A stretch of 64,000 nt of DNA, from contig NC_079246.1 in NCBI RefSeq assembly GCF_028009165.1, positions 1,302,001 to 1,366,000 on the forward strand. Reading direction: 5' to 3'. Below are positions 36,124-45,732 of this stretch, in pieces (position 1 is the first letter of the stretch; the number at the start of each line of letters is the position of its first letter). The DNA comes from Akanthomyces muscarius (lineage: Eukaryota > Ascomycota > Sordariomycetes > Hypocreales > Cordycipitaceae). The position numbers were made by a program, and so were the translations under genes. The notes under the pieces were generated by a model. That model did not search any database. It was given only the letters and a program-made list of their open reading frames with translations, and was not told the DNA's origin.

Positions 36124-36567
36124 ATGGTACGCCCACACCAGCCTACGACGACAATGCTCGCCGAAACGAACTGAATGCCCAGAGCGCAATAAACTAACAT
36201 TCGATTTTTTTACGTTGTAGGCGCCTGCTGCTGGAGCTAAGAAGCAAAAGAAGAAGTGGTCGAAGGGCAAGGTCAAGGACAAGGCCCAACACGCCGTCAT
36301 CCTCGACAAGTCCACCTCCGAGAAGCTCTACAAGGATGTCCAGTCCTACCGCCTGGTTACCGTCGCTGTTCTCGTCGACCGCATGAAGATCAACGGCTCT
36401 CTGGCCCGCCAGTGCATCACCGACCTCGAGGAGAAGGGCTTGATCAAGCCCATCACCACGCACAGCAAGATGAAGATCTACAGTATGCGACCCATCCCGA
36501 ATGTCTGATGACCACCACAAGAACGCAAAACTGACAAACTTTGACAGCCCGTGCCATTGCTGCTTAA
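36124..36567 (+). CDS. RPS25: 40S ribosomal protein S25 (eS25)
   Basis: Three exons (36124-36126, 36221-36482, 36548-36567) give 94 residues. The first coding exon is only the ATG, with the donor GTACGC immediately after it. The second exon starts APAAGAKKQKKKWSKGKVKD, the classic eS25 N-terminus, and continues HAVILDKSTSEKLYKDVQSY and LVDRMKINGSLARQCITDLE. The last 20-base exon closes the protein as TRAIAA. The first intron ends TTGTAG and the second has an ACTGAC branch site. The product is a component of the small subunit head. Confidence 0.96.
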
Positions 36568-38942
36568 GCGAATTTCGATCACGATGTTTTCTGGAAGTTT
36601 GGCGTCATAATGGCCTGAATGATATATGGCCGAGGAATGGGGAAAAGATACAAGGCAAAGAACTGCCTGGTTGGGACGCTTTCCATACTCGGTTAAGCAT
36701 ACCTAGAAACCGAATTTGCATGAGCAAACGGCAACGGAATGAAATAAAAAAAACTCTTCATGACAATTGCTGTGGCACCTGTGCGCCGTGACTGGAACGC
36801 CGATTCGCCGTTACAACGGGACAATTGGTGACACCAACTAGAAGAAACCAGTGTATGGTCTCGGGATAGGATGCGAGTCGAAAGTGCAAGTACGTTTTTT
36901 ATAGTATAATCATGCTTTGGGTGGCAAGATCTGTGCCATTACAACTGGTGTGTGCAACAGAGCAGTTGTGGGCAAAATAATGAACAAGATTATCATATTC
37001 CAGGAAATGACCGAGTCTTGGGCGTTGGAGTCATAGAGTGACGTGCTCGTACATATTCATTCATTGAGAGGCGACATCTCTGCCAACCTCAAGAGCATGT
37101 ATATGACATCACGTGACACGACACGGGACCTGGCCCGGATTACCTTGAGGCCGTTGGAGAGGCTTGTAGTTCTATTAGCAGATTAGAATTGCAAGTATAA
37201 TATCGCCGTCTATTGGGTCTCGACTATGGCCAAGGAAAAAAGAAGCAGTATCCCTGTTGCGCAATTAGGCATGTGATTGCTTGTGGCGGATCGGCCAGAC
37301 CGGCTCACGCTCAGCCTATACCGTCACGTAGCGTGCAAGTAAAACCCAAGTTTGCTGAGCAGGATGTGGCAGAGAGCTGCAGTCTTGGACAGGTCATGCA
37401 AGACTAAAAAGACAGCTTTACAATGCACTGACGAATGGGAGCATTTGCATTTGTTGGAAGACGTTTGCTTGCTGGCGCACGTCCTACTTGGGCCTTGCAA
37501 AGCCAGCGGCATGATGTAGCGGCAGCAATCTGCACAAGACCCGGCTAGGTGGGTGCTCGGCTAGCCGGGATTTTGGCGGAATTGAAATAAACGGCCAGGT
37601 TGCGATGCGCAATTGTGATACAGACTATATCAACAGCTACGTTGCAATTGGTCTTCCCAGATCTGTCAATGGTTGCACCGTTGTAAAAAGATTTCCACGG
37701 TACGCCCTCCAATAGCAATGCCTCTGCACAAACCTCTTGGGTCTGCTCTCTCCGCGAAACAAGACACTGCGCTTGTCCTTCTGGAATTTTAGCGGCTCGC
37801 CGGGTGAAAGGGGCTGTAGGGGAGGGAGTCCAGGGACTCGTGGGACTCCTGCGCAGACAGGGGGCCAAGAGGAACCTAGCACGGCTCAACCGCTGCCTGG
37901 TGGATCCCGGCCAAAAGAAAAAAATAGCAGCGAGTCGGCGGAGGCATGTAGCTTCATGTACCTCCGATGTGGCGCAGGGAGTAAGAAATTGCGATGAAAA
38001 CTGCGAAGATGACACGATGCGGAATCCCTTGTAGATATTTCTGCAAAAGATCGATTGTTCCTACGCCGAGGTTCCTAGAGCAACTGAATTGAGTGGATGC
38101 CATATTGTTCAAGGATAGTAAGGGGCTGTCTAGCAAATAATAAGAAAGTGAGAGGCGATTGACATGCAGCGGCCCGTCTCAGAAACAGGATCCCGATACA
38201 AGGGCAGCACTGGTACAAGGTCTCCTCCGTTGTTGAAAAGCAAGATCTCTCTGGGTGAGGCAAGCACTGAGTGAGGCTCACTATTGGCTTACCTCTGTGT
38301 CAGCTGTGGCCACATAGGTACCCAGCTATTACGGCAGTGGGCGGTAATAATCAAGACATCGCGGGAGAGGCTGGCGAGCAGTGCAGATGCACGGCGGCGC
38401 CGGGTGCCTGAGAGCGCCGCCCAGATACGAGACAGCGAGACTACTGGCTAAACACCAGAGTCAGCGACAGTGACATCCAGCCTCTCAGGTACCTCGAGCG
38501 CATACCAGCCAGCGAAAAGAAACCTCGGGGCGAACCGGTAACTTTGGTCCCGTAGAGACGGCGTGGGCCTTGCCATGGCCTCTCCGGGGGCCCTCCTAGG
38601 GGCTCTGGGCAGGACTCGAGAAACTTTTCAGCGCCTGTTGGCCTCAGACCTCCTTCTGGCCTCAGGCGCCAACTCCACTGTTGCCATGGAAAAGTGCATG
38701 GGAGGCGCTCAGAGCTGGCTCTAGCGCGGCCCGGAAAGACTCGCTCTAAGAAAACCTGTCCCTTTGGCTGGACCCGCAGCAATTTTTTTTTCGCTCCCCC
38801 CAACCCTGCCACCCGGCCAGCGAGCAAGAATTTATTTCACTCGACTTCCCCAGACACACTTCTCTTCCTTTCTTCTCCATCCCCAACTCTCCCCTCAGTC
38901 CTTTCTTGTCTTTTTCGGGAAAGCACCAGAACAACCGTCATC
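36568..38942. other. Intergenic, 2.4 kb, ADP/ATP carrier upstream region
   Basis: No convincing gene is seen. The open frames are short or compositionally biased. The section from about 38800 to 38940 is C/T-rich and fits the core promoter and leader of the highly expressed carrier gene. A GC-rich patch (about 38540-38700) contains short imperfect repeats of CCTC/GGCC type. Confidence 0.55.
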
Positions 38943-40310
38943 ATGTCTCAAGAGAAGCCTAAGGTCCTGGGCATGCCCGTAAGTGTTTACAGCTTTTTAT
39001 TAGTCGCGTCGCCGGAAATGCCGCGTTATGCCGTCGTACAGGACAAAGGGGTTGGCCATTGAAGCTGCAGCATCGTCGGGGGCCAATTGAGCCGCGATGC
39101 ATTGCCAATGCCTGGCATCAAGATGCTGCGCTTCTCTTGCCTGCTCAAACTCTTTCCCGCACGACGAGCATAACGCGACCGCTTTTCCAGTGCCTCCGGC
39201 TACACGCTCGGTTACCCCTGGACACATGTGCTAACTCATATCGCAGCCCTTCGTTGCGGACTTCCTGAGTACGTTTCATCCGCTCTCAATCGCTGCTCGA
39301 CTCTCGCCATCAATCGAGGCAAAATAATCATGTCCAGAATGGAATACTAACATTTTCTCCAGTGGGTGGTGTTTCCGCCGCCGTCTCGAAGACCGCCGCC
39401 GCTCCCATCGAGCGTGTCAAGCTTCTCATCCAGAACCAGGTTAGTTACATCCATCAACAACAATACGATAGTAGCGCAGCCCCCCTAACAGTGCAAACAG
39501 GATGAGATGATCAAGTCTGGCCGTCTCGACCGTCGCTACACCGGTATCGCTGAGTGCTTCCGCCGTACCGCTGCTGACGAGGGTGTTCTCGCCCTGTGGC
39601 GTGGTAACACTGCCAACGTCATCCGTTACTTCCCTACCCAGGCCCTGAACTTCGCTTTCCGTGACAAGTTCAAGAAGATGTTCGGCTTCAAGAAGGAGCG
39701 TGATGGTTACGCCTGGTGGATGGCTGGTAACCTTGCCTCCGGTGGTGCTGCTGGTGCCACTTCTATGCTTTTCGTCTACTCCCTTGACTACGCCCGTACC
39801 CGTCTGGCCAACGATGCCAAGAACGCCTCCAAGGGTGGTGAGCGCCAGTTCAACGGTCTCGTTGACGTCTACCGCAAGACCCTTGCCTCTGACGGTATTG
39901 CCGGTCTCTACCGTGGTTTCATGCCCTCTGTCGCTGGTATCATCGTCTACCGTGGTCTCTACTTCGGCATGTACGACTCCCTCAAGCCCGTCCTTCTCAC
40001 CGGTTCCCTCCAGGACAACTTCCTTGCCTCTTTCATGCTCGGTTGGGGTGTCACCACCGGTGCCGGTATCGCTGCCTACCCTCTTGACACCATCCGTCGT
40101 CGCATGATGATGACCTCTGGTGAGGCCGTCAAGTACAAGAACTCCTTCGACGCTGCCCGCCAGATCATTGCCACCAACGGTGTCAAGTCTCTCTTCAACG
40201 GTGCTGGTGCCAACATTCTCCGTGGTGTTGCCGGTGCTGGTGTCCTGTCCATCTACGACAAGCTCCAGGTCCTCATGTTCGGCAAGGCCTTCTCTGGCGG
40301 CTCTGGTTAA
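38943..40310 (+). CDS. Mitochondrial ADP/ATP carrier
   Basis: This protein exchanges cytosolic ADP for matrix ATP across the inner mitochondrial membrane. Four exons (38943-38978, 39247-39268, 39363-39439, 39501-40310) give 314 residues, the usual length. Exon 2 is only 22 bases. Three mitochondrial-carrier repeats are visible with signatures [26 protein letters not shown] and [12 protein letters not shown]; the last contains the RRRMMM hexapeptide specific to ADP/ATP carriers. Codon use is strongly biased to C- and T-ending codons (GGT, GCT, CGT, GTC), unlike the GC-ending bias of its neighbours, as expected for a highly expressed fungal gene. The first intron, 268 bases, is the longest predicted in the window. 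Confidence 0.97.
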
Positions 40311-40779
40311 ACGCCATGGGTCCCAATACCACTGTATAGACTTTGTTTTTCGTTGGGAAAGGATCACTCTGGGGATTTAAAAATGGAGAGCAGGAAAGTT
40401 TGACGATTAGGGAAGTTGGGGTAGATACCCTGACACTCTGTCATGTGCAACAGCTGATGCGCGGATTAGATTGGCATTGGCATGGCGCATTTCTCTTTTA
40501 TGGCTTCGCCAAAGACTTTCTAGTCGCTGTAATTTATACACCTACGCAATTTCCCTTGTTGTTAGATTAAACGAACTTTTGTTCTTAATAATTTCCATGT
40601 TCTTTTTGTCCACTCCTTTCATCCTGCCATGCGCCAAATATCCATTTGTAGAGTTCCTGTTTTGCCGCTGGATGACTAACAAAGTCTCTCCACCAGGACG
40701 CGGTACAAGGCGCGTATCGACCAGCTCTTCATCCGCTTCTTTGCTGTATACGCCCCGATTGTGATACACGAGAGACAAA
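40311..40779. other. Intergenic, 0.5 kb
   Basis: The 3' end of the carrier gene and the promoter of the CENP-X gene. No gene is seen. Confidence 0.6.
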
Positions 40780-41277
40780 ATGCCGCCCAAGCAAGCGAGT
40801 GGTGCTCGTAGTCGCCCGCAGGCCGGCAGCAGCAGGCAAGCCGCGGCGGCCGTAGGGGAGTCGAGCGACGCTGCTGCCTCCAGTGACCCGTTCGACTCTG
40901 ACGACGACGACTCGCCTCCTCGCCGCCGCGCCGCCCAGGCCGCCGCCGCGAACCGCGAAGCCAAAAGCAGCGGGGGCGACGCGACTGCCGACAAGTCGAT
41001 CCCCAAGGACCTGCTCACGCGCATCCTGCACGACCTCTTTGAGAAGGACGCCACTCGGGTCTCGCGCGACGCCAACGCGGCGGTGGGCAAGTACGTCGAC
41101 GTTTTTGTGCGCGAGGCGATTGCACGCACGGCGGTGGAGAAGAGGTCGGGGTTTCTCGAGGTATGTGCTCTATACGTCCTGGTCTAAATGCGGGTGAGGG
41201 TTGGTGGCTGACTTGCCGGTTGTCAATAGGTGGAGGATCTGGAAAAGATTGCGCCGCAGCTCTTGTTGGATCTCTGA
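40780..41277 (+). CDS. MHF2: CENP-X / MHF2 histone-fold protein
   Basis: MHF2 (CENP-X) pairs with MHF1 (CENP-S) through histone folds; the complex works at kinetochores and with the FANCM/Mph1 helicase at stalled forks. Two exons (40780-41160 and 41230-41277) give 142 residues. The histone fold is in the C-terminal half: IPKDLLTRILHDLFEKDATR, VSRDANAAVGKYVDVFVREA, then FLEVEDLEKIAPQLLLDL, which reaches the end as in the family. The N-terminal 70 residues are a low-complexity Ala/Ser/Asp/Arg extension that is longer than in the roughly 80-residue yeast and human proteins. Confidence 0.85.
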
Positions 41278-43395
41278 GTCGGGTACTGGGCACGAATTCT
41301 ACGAATGATCTATGAGGATGGGCACTTCTTGATGGCTCTCATTGGTCTTATCATCGAAGGGACATCACGAGAACGACAGCTTTTGGGCGGCAGGGACTGA
41401 CTCGTGGTGCCGGGGGGCATTGAGCCAGTGACCCTAGCATGACTAGATCCATGAAAGCAAGGCCTGACAGTCCTCGATGGCCTCCTTTTCCCAGAGTCTT
41501 CGGCCCCAATACGGCGGGAAAGGGGCGGAATTGCCCTACACTGGCGGTTCAGTTGTCAAGAGGCTGCCACGTCGCGTTGGCACGTTGCGATGGAAGCAGC
41601 GCCGATCGGGTCGGCGAGAGCAAGTCTCTACAGACAGCCTCTACTGCTTGTGTAGAGCTTCTTAGTTCTGAAACAGCAGGAAGATCAGGTACTTCACCAT
41701 CAAATCGAGACGACACGATTGCGAAATAGTGGCCTTGTGAGGGCTGCGCAGAACAGAAGCGCGTGTAAGCAGCCATTCCCATCATCCGCGTATACTTAGG
41801 CAAGCACCAGCTCGCATTGAGTTGGCCGGAAATAATATTCAAACTAGGCGCAGAACCGCCCAATAGCACTTGGAACTCTTAATAGCACTTAAACTGCGTG
41901 TATCTTCCTTTCCAACTTGCCGCGTCAATCGTGTGGTGTGTGTGAGGATTCGTGCTGAACTCCGGCTTACTCTGGTGCCGCCAAATTACGAATAGATACA
42001 CGTCATCAGATGGCAATCGCCCAATAAACACGTCTTCGCCACCTGCCGCGGCGTTCTTCCGGGTCAGTTGAATTAATTAAAAGCTGCTGTGACGGCTCTG
42101 GGCAGTGCAAGAGACAGCGACAATATGTGCTGTCGGCGGTCCTTGGTCCGGCCGCAAGTACGGAGCTGCGGGGCCGAGTCTGAAACGGGCCCTGTCTCGT
42201 CGGCGTCGTAGAGTGCCCAAGGTGCGGCGCGATCAGTACCAGGCTTATGCACGTAGAGGCGTAGCCAGTAAAACCATGGCGTATGCCATCGAGAATTTCA
42301 CAAGAAATTGTTCGGTTTCCAGCCGCGCACCCGTGCCATCGGGCTGCTGTGCTGGTCGCTACACTGGTAGGTACTGGTCGACGCCGGACTACCACGGCCA
42401 GTCCATCTACACCGTGCTGCACCATTGGGTACAACCGATAAGCTAATATTTGTGGAAAGAGAACCCCTAAAATTCCCAATTGAAAAGGATGTCTAGTAGC
42501 CCAAGGGCGAATATTGAGATGATGACGGATGTAAATTGGAGGAGACCCTCGCCACGTTTGAGCAGCTCCTCTGACGAGACCTCTAACACCGCCAATCCTC
42601 GGGATGGCAGTCCTCCCCCGAACGAACGGCGGCCGAGAGGAACCAGGCACAGGGCCATGTTTCGGGTACCCAAGCAGCCCGTGTTGGAAGAATTCACAGA
42701 TCCAGGGCAACGCCACGCAAGATAGATGAGACGGCTTGCCACTCTTTCAAACCCCCACGCCCCATAGACCTGCCCCAACCACTGGCAATCTCGGATGAAG
42801 AGGGGAGGAGGGAACCGGAAAACGGCACGGCAGCTTGCAATGCAACGCTCAAAACCAATCCTCTGCTATTTTCCCGGGCGCCCTTGGCGACCCAGAGAAA
42901 CAATGGGAATGCGTAAAGTGCCAAGGGGGACGAAGATGTGGTGGCTGATCCCTCCTGTTTCGACTAACACAATGCCTCGACCTGCTACGGCCGGTGGTTA
43001 ATCTAGTTCGTTACAGCTCGCTGCTTGCCTTTGGGCTCCCTCTGGTATATGCCCCCCCTGCTGCTTGCTAAAAATCTTTCCCTTTATTTCAGTCATCTCT
43101 CTTCCTCTTTTCCTCGCGTCTCTCTTTTCCCTTGTTTCATTATTTCTCTCTATCCTTCTCAACACACATTCTCTCCTTCATTTGCAGAGGCTAGTTCCTT
43201 TGCTGTGTGTTATTTTCTAGTCCATCTCTTGTTGGTTAACTACTTGCCTGCAACTTTCTTTGGTCCGATCTCGTTGCCTATTTCACTCGTTTTCTCTCGG
43301 CAGCTCTGGTAGCCCTGCCCACCGTCCGGTCTTTACAACGCATTCATACACACGCACAGACATAATACCACGTCAACACAGCATCACCATTCAAT
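41278..43395. other. Intergenic, 2.1 kb, cupredoxin upstream region
   Basis: No convincing gene is seen. A 236-codon open frame on the minus strand (42006-42716) has no recognisable motif and no coding bias. The last 350 bases (about 43040-43390) are markedly C/T-rich and fit a promoter and 5' leader. Confidence 0.5.
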
Positions 43396-44174
43396 ATGAA
43401 GTTCACCTTTGCTGCTGCCGCTACGGCTTTGATGGGCGCTGCCCAAGGTAAGCGGCTCTGATACCTCTTGGACAAGACGTCCCTCTTCTGACAGCAGAAC
43501 CCCCGCAGCCATCAACGTCCAGGTCGTCTCCGTCGGCCGCAACCCCGTCAACAACGCCACTGGCCTCAAGTTCTGGCCCGAGAAGATCAAGGCTGAGCCT
43601 GGCTCCATGGTCCAGTTCCAGTTCCTTGCTGGTAACCACACCGTCACCCAGTCCGACTTCGACCACCCGTGCAAGCCCATCAAGGAGGTCAACCCCAGCG
43701 CCCTGGGTATCTTCTCGGCGTACCAGCCCGTCGCCGCCAGTGTAGCCAAGGGCGAGGTTCCCGTCTTTACCATCATGGTCAACGACACCAAGCCGATGTG
43801 GTTCTTCTGCAGCCAAGGCCCCCACTGCGAAAAGGGCATGGCCCTGGTCATCAATGAGAAGTAAGTATATTGCTGTTCCGAGCATCACGCTAGAGCCCAA
43901 GATGCTAACGGTATAACCTTGCAGCACCAGCGCCAACTCTTCACGGTCTATTGAGAACTACAAGAAGCTCGCTGCTGAGGCTTCTCCTTCCACTGGTGGC
44001 ACGACAGAGAGTGGCTCCAACACTGGCAGCGGTACCTCTCCCGAGTCCAACTCCGGCTCTTCCACGACTCCTGCCGGTGCTGCCTCGAGTACCCCGACGA
44101 CGGCCGGCGCCTCCATTGCTGGCGCATCTAGCTCGATGCTACTTGCTCTTGGTGCTGTCTTTATGCTCCTGTAG
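43396..44174 (+). CDS. GPI-anchored extracellular cupredoxin-like protein
   Basis: Three exons (43396-43447, 43509-43860, 43925-44174) give about 217 residues. A signal peptide (MKFTFAAAATALMGAAQ) precedes a plastocyanin-like beta domain (about 20-130). Candidate type I copper ligands are visible: His in AGNHTVTQS, then Cys, His and Met in FFCSQGPHCEKGM. After the domain comes a Ser/Thr/Gly-rich stalk (about 135-195) and a C-terminal hydrophobic segment (SSSMLLALGAVFMLL), so a GPI anchor is likely. It probably sits at the cell surface; whether it carries copper or electrons is unknown. The first two introns have standard GTAAG donors. Confidence 0.88.
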
Positions 44175-44388
44175 AATGAATAGCACCATTTTCTTTTAGT
44201 AGTGTCGTGTCGATTTGTTATAATGATATCAAGCAGAGGTCGCTAGGGCAGGAATTTATTTTTTATTTTTGAGATGTACTATATGCAGCATAGAACAGTC
44301 CTTGGCATATATTTTGTTCGCTCTTTACAATATTCACTGCACGTGGCATGTGCAAAAGCTGTGGTGGTGCTTCTTGGCCGCTTCATTT

Positions 44389-45212
44389 TTAATCCCGAGG
44401 AACTCTCTTCTTGCGCTTTTGCTGATTCGATTTGCAGAGCTCAGGAACAGGGAGCTTCTCCAGCCAGTCTTCCTCGCGCTTCACGTAGCCAACCTTTTGG
44501 TACTTGGGGCTGTTGGTGAAAAAGTCAACCCAGTGCTTCAGGCCGCTGTACACTCTCTCCTTCGCTTCTGCGAGCTCTTTCTCTTTGAGCTCCTTCATCT
44601 CGGCCGAGGTCCATTTGGAATCGATTTCGGGATCGTCGATGGGGAGGTACATGTCTTCGAGGCCGCGCATGTCAGGGGTCAAGTCTTCCTGGAAGCAACC
44701 GCTGACGTAGGCACGCGACGCATCCCGACCGGCAAAAAAGTGGTAAGAACCGCCAATGCCGTACATGTTTAGGCCGTTGGAGACATCGAAGATGGTGCCA
44801 TTGACAGCGAGGTACAGGGGCTTGCCCTTCTCGTAGCCGTTGTATTGTGCGAGTTCGTCCGGGGTTAGATAAATTGGTCCGCCCTGTGAACAAAAGAAGC
44901 AAGGTTAGTTAGACTGGAGAGGATCTGGTTATGTGCCCGCTTTGGGTGGTTGCATACAAACTTGGCCTTCCACCAGTCAGGCTTCAGGTAATAAGGCTTA
45001 TTCTGCATGCCCCAGAAGAAGCTCTCGCCGGAGCTGATGACGTAGCTGAGACCGCATGAAGCGATGAACAAAAACGTCAAGACTCGCAGGATATCCAAGC
45101 GGAGCGAGCCTGACTCATCATCCTGCTGGGCTTTGGCGCGGAGCTTTGCATTCTCCTTTGCGTTGCCATCATCGGCCTTGGCCTTGCGCTGGCGGAGCTC
45201 GGTGTCGGCCAT
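44389..45212 (-). CDS. Membrane-anchored cytochrome b5-like heme-binding protein (MAPR family)
   Basis: Two exons (45212-44958 and 44883-44389) give about 249 residues. A charged N-terminus leads to one membrane segment (LRVLTFLFIASCGLSYVI, about 43-60). The cytochrome b5-like domain of the membrane-associated progesterone-receptor type follows (IYLTPDELAQYNG; LYLAVNGTIFDVSNG; MYGIGGSYHFFAGRDASRAY). The Tyr residues that bind heme in PGRMC1 and Dap1 are kept in MYGIGGSYHFFAGRDASRA. The C-terminus is Lys/Glu-rich and ends with a KRKKR cluster that may be an ER-retention or nuclear-type signal. Relatives support P450 and sterol metabolism; that role here is an inference. It is divergent from the TINC-like gene (520 bases). 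Confidence 0.88.
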
Positions 45213-45732
45213 GATGGGTTGATGTGGGTTTCAAGAAGCGAGGCACTCGTCCAATATCGCCGGCGCGAAGCAATAAATACACAGGAATGCAGAGACACTC
45301 GCACAAGAACCAAGACAATCGAACAATTAAATATGATCGTCTGATATGCAGGTCTGAGTCTCCAATTTCCGTCCAAAACAGGTAATCAGAGCCAATGGGG
45401 TCCCTTGCAGCATAGCGGGACAGCGGGAAGTGGTAGATGCAGGCCCGCCACAAAACACTCGATCCTGGAGCGGTCACATGACCCGCCCGTCACCACAGCA
45501 ACAGCGACCCAATGTGGCCCCAGTTTGCGTTACCGGCTTTTGGGGTCAGGCACCACAGTAAACAGACTTTCGTGAATATCAACGCACAATACCTCGACTC
45601 AGCCGGCGAGCGAATCCATTTTGCGACCACTTTACGACCACCATTCTTGGTGAGATAGATAGCGGTGGTTTCTTGTTGACGAGTCTCTTTTTCACGAAGC
45701 CTCAAAACACGCGGAGAAAATTCACCTTCGCC

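Noticed and set aside
36483..36547. Possible C/D snoRNA in RPS25 intron 2 (CTGATGA ... CTGA)
   Set aside because: The distance between boxes is too short, there is no terminal stem, and the second box coincides with the branch site.
37545..38015. 156-codon open frame on the minus strand
   Set aside because: No motif, biased composition, and no splice partner that yields a recognisable protein.
39441..40367. Long open frame antisense to the ADP/ATP carrier (308 codons)
   Set aside because: The same effect, caused by the extreme codon bias of the carrier gene.
42006..42716. 236-codon open frame on the minus strand in the region upstream of the cupredoxin gene
   Set aside because: No recognisable motif, Arg/Pro/His-rich composition and no third-position bias like the neighbouring genes.
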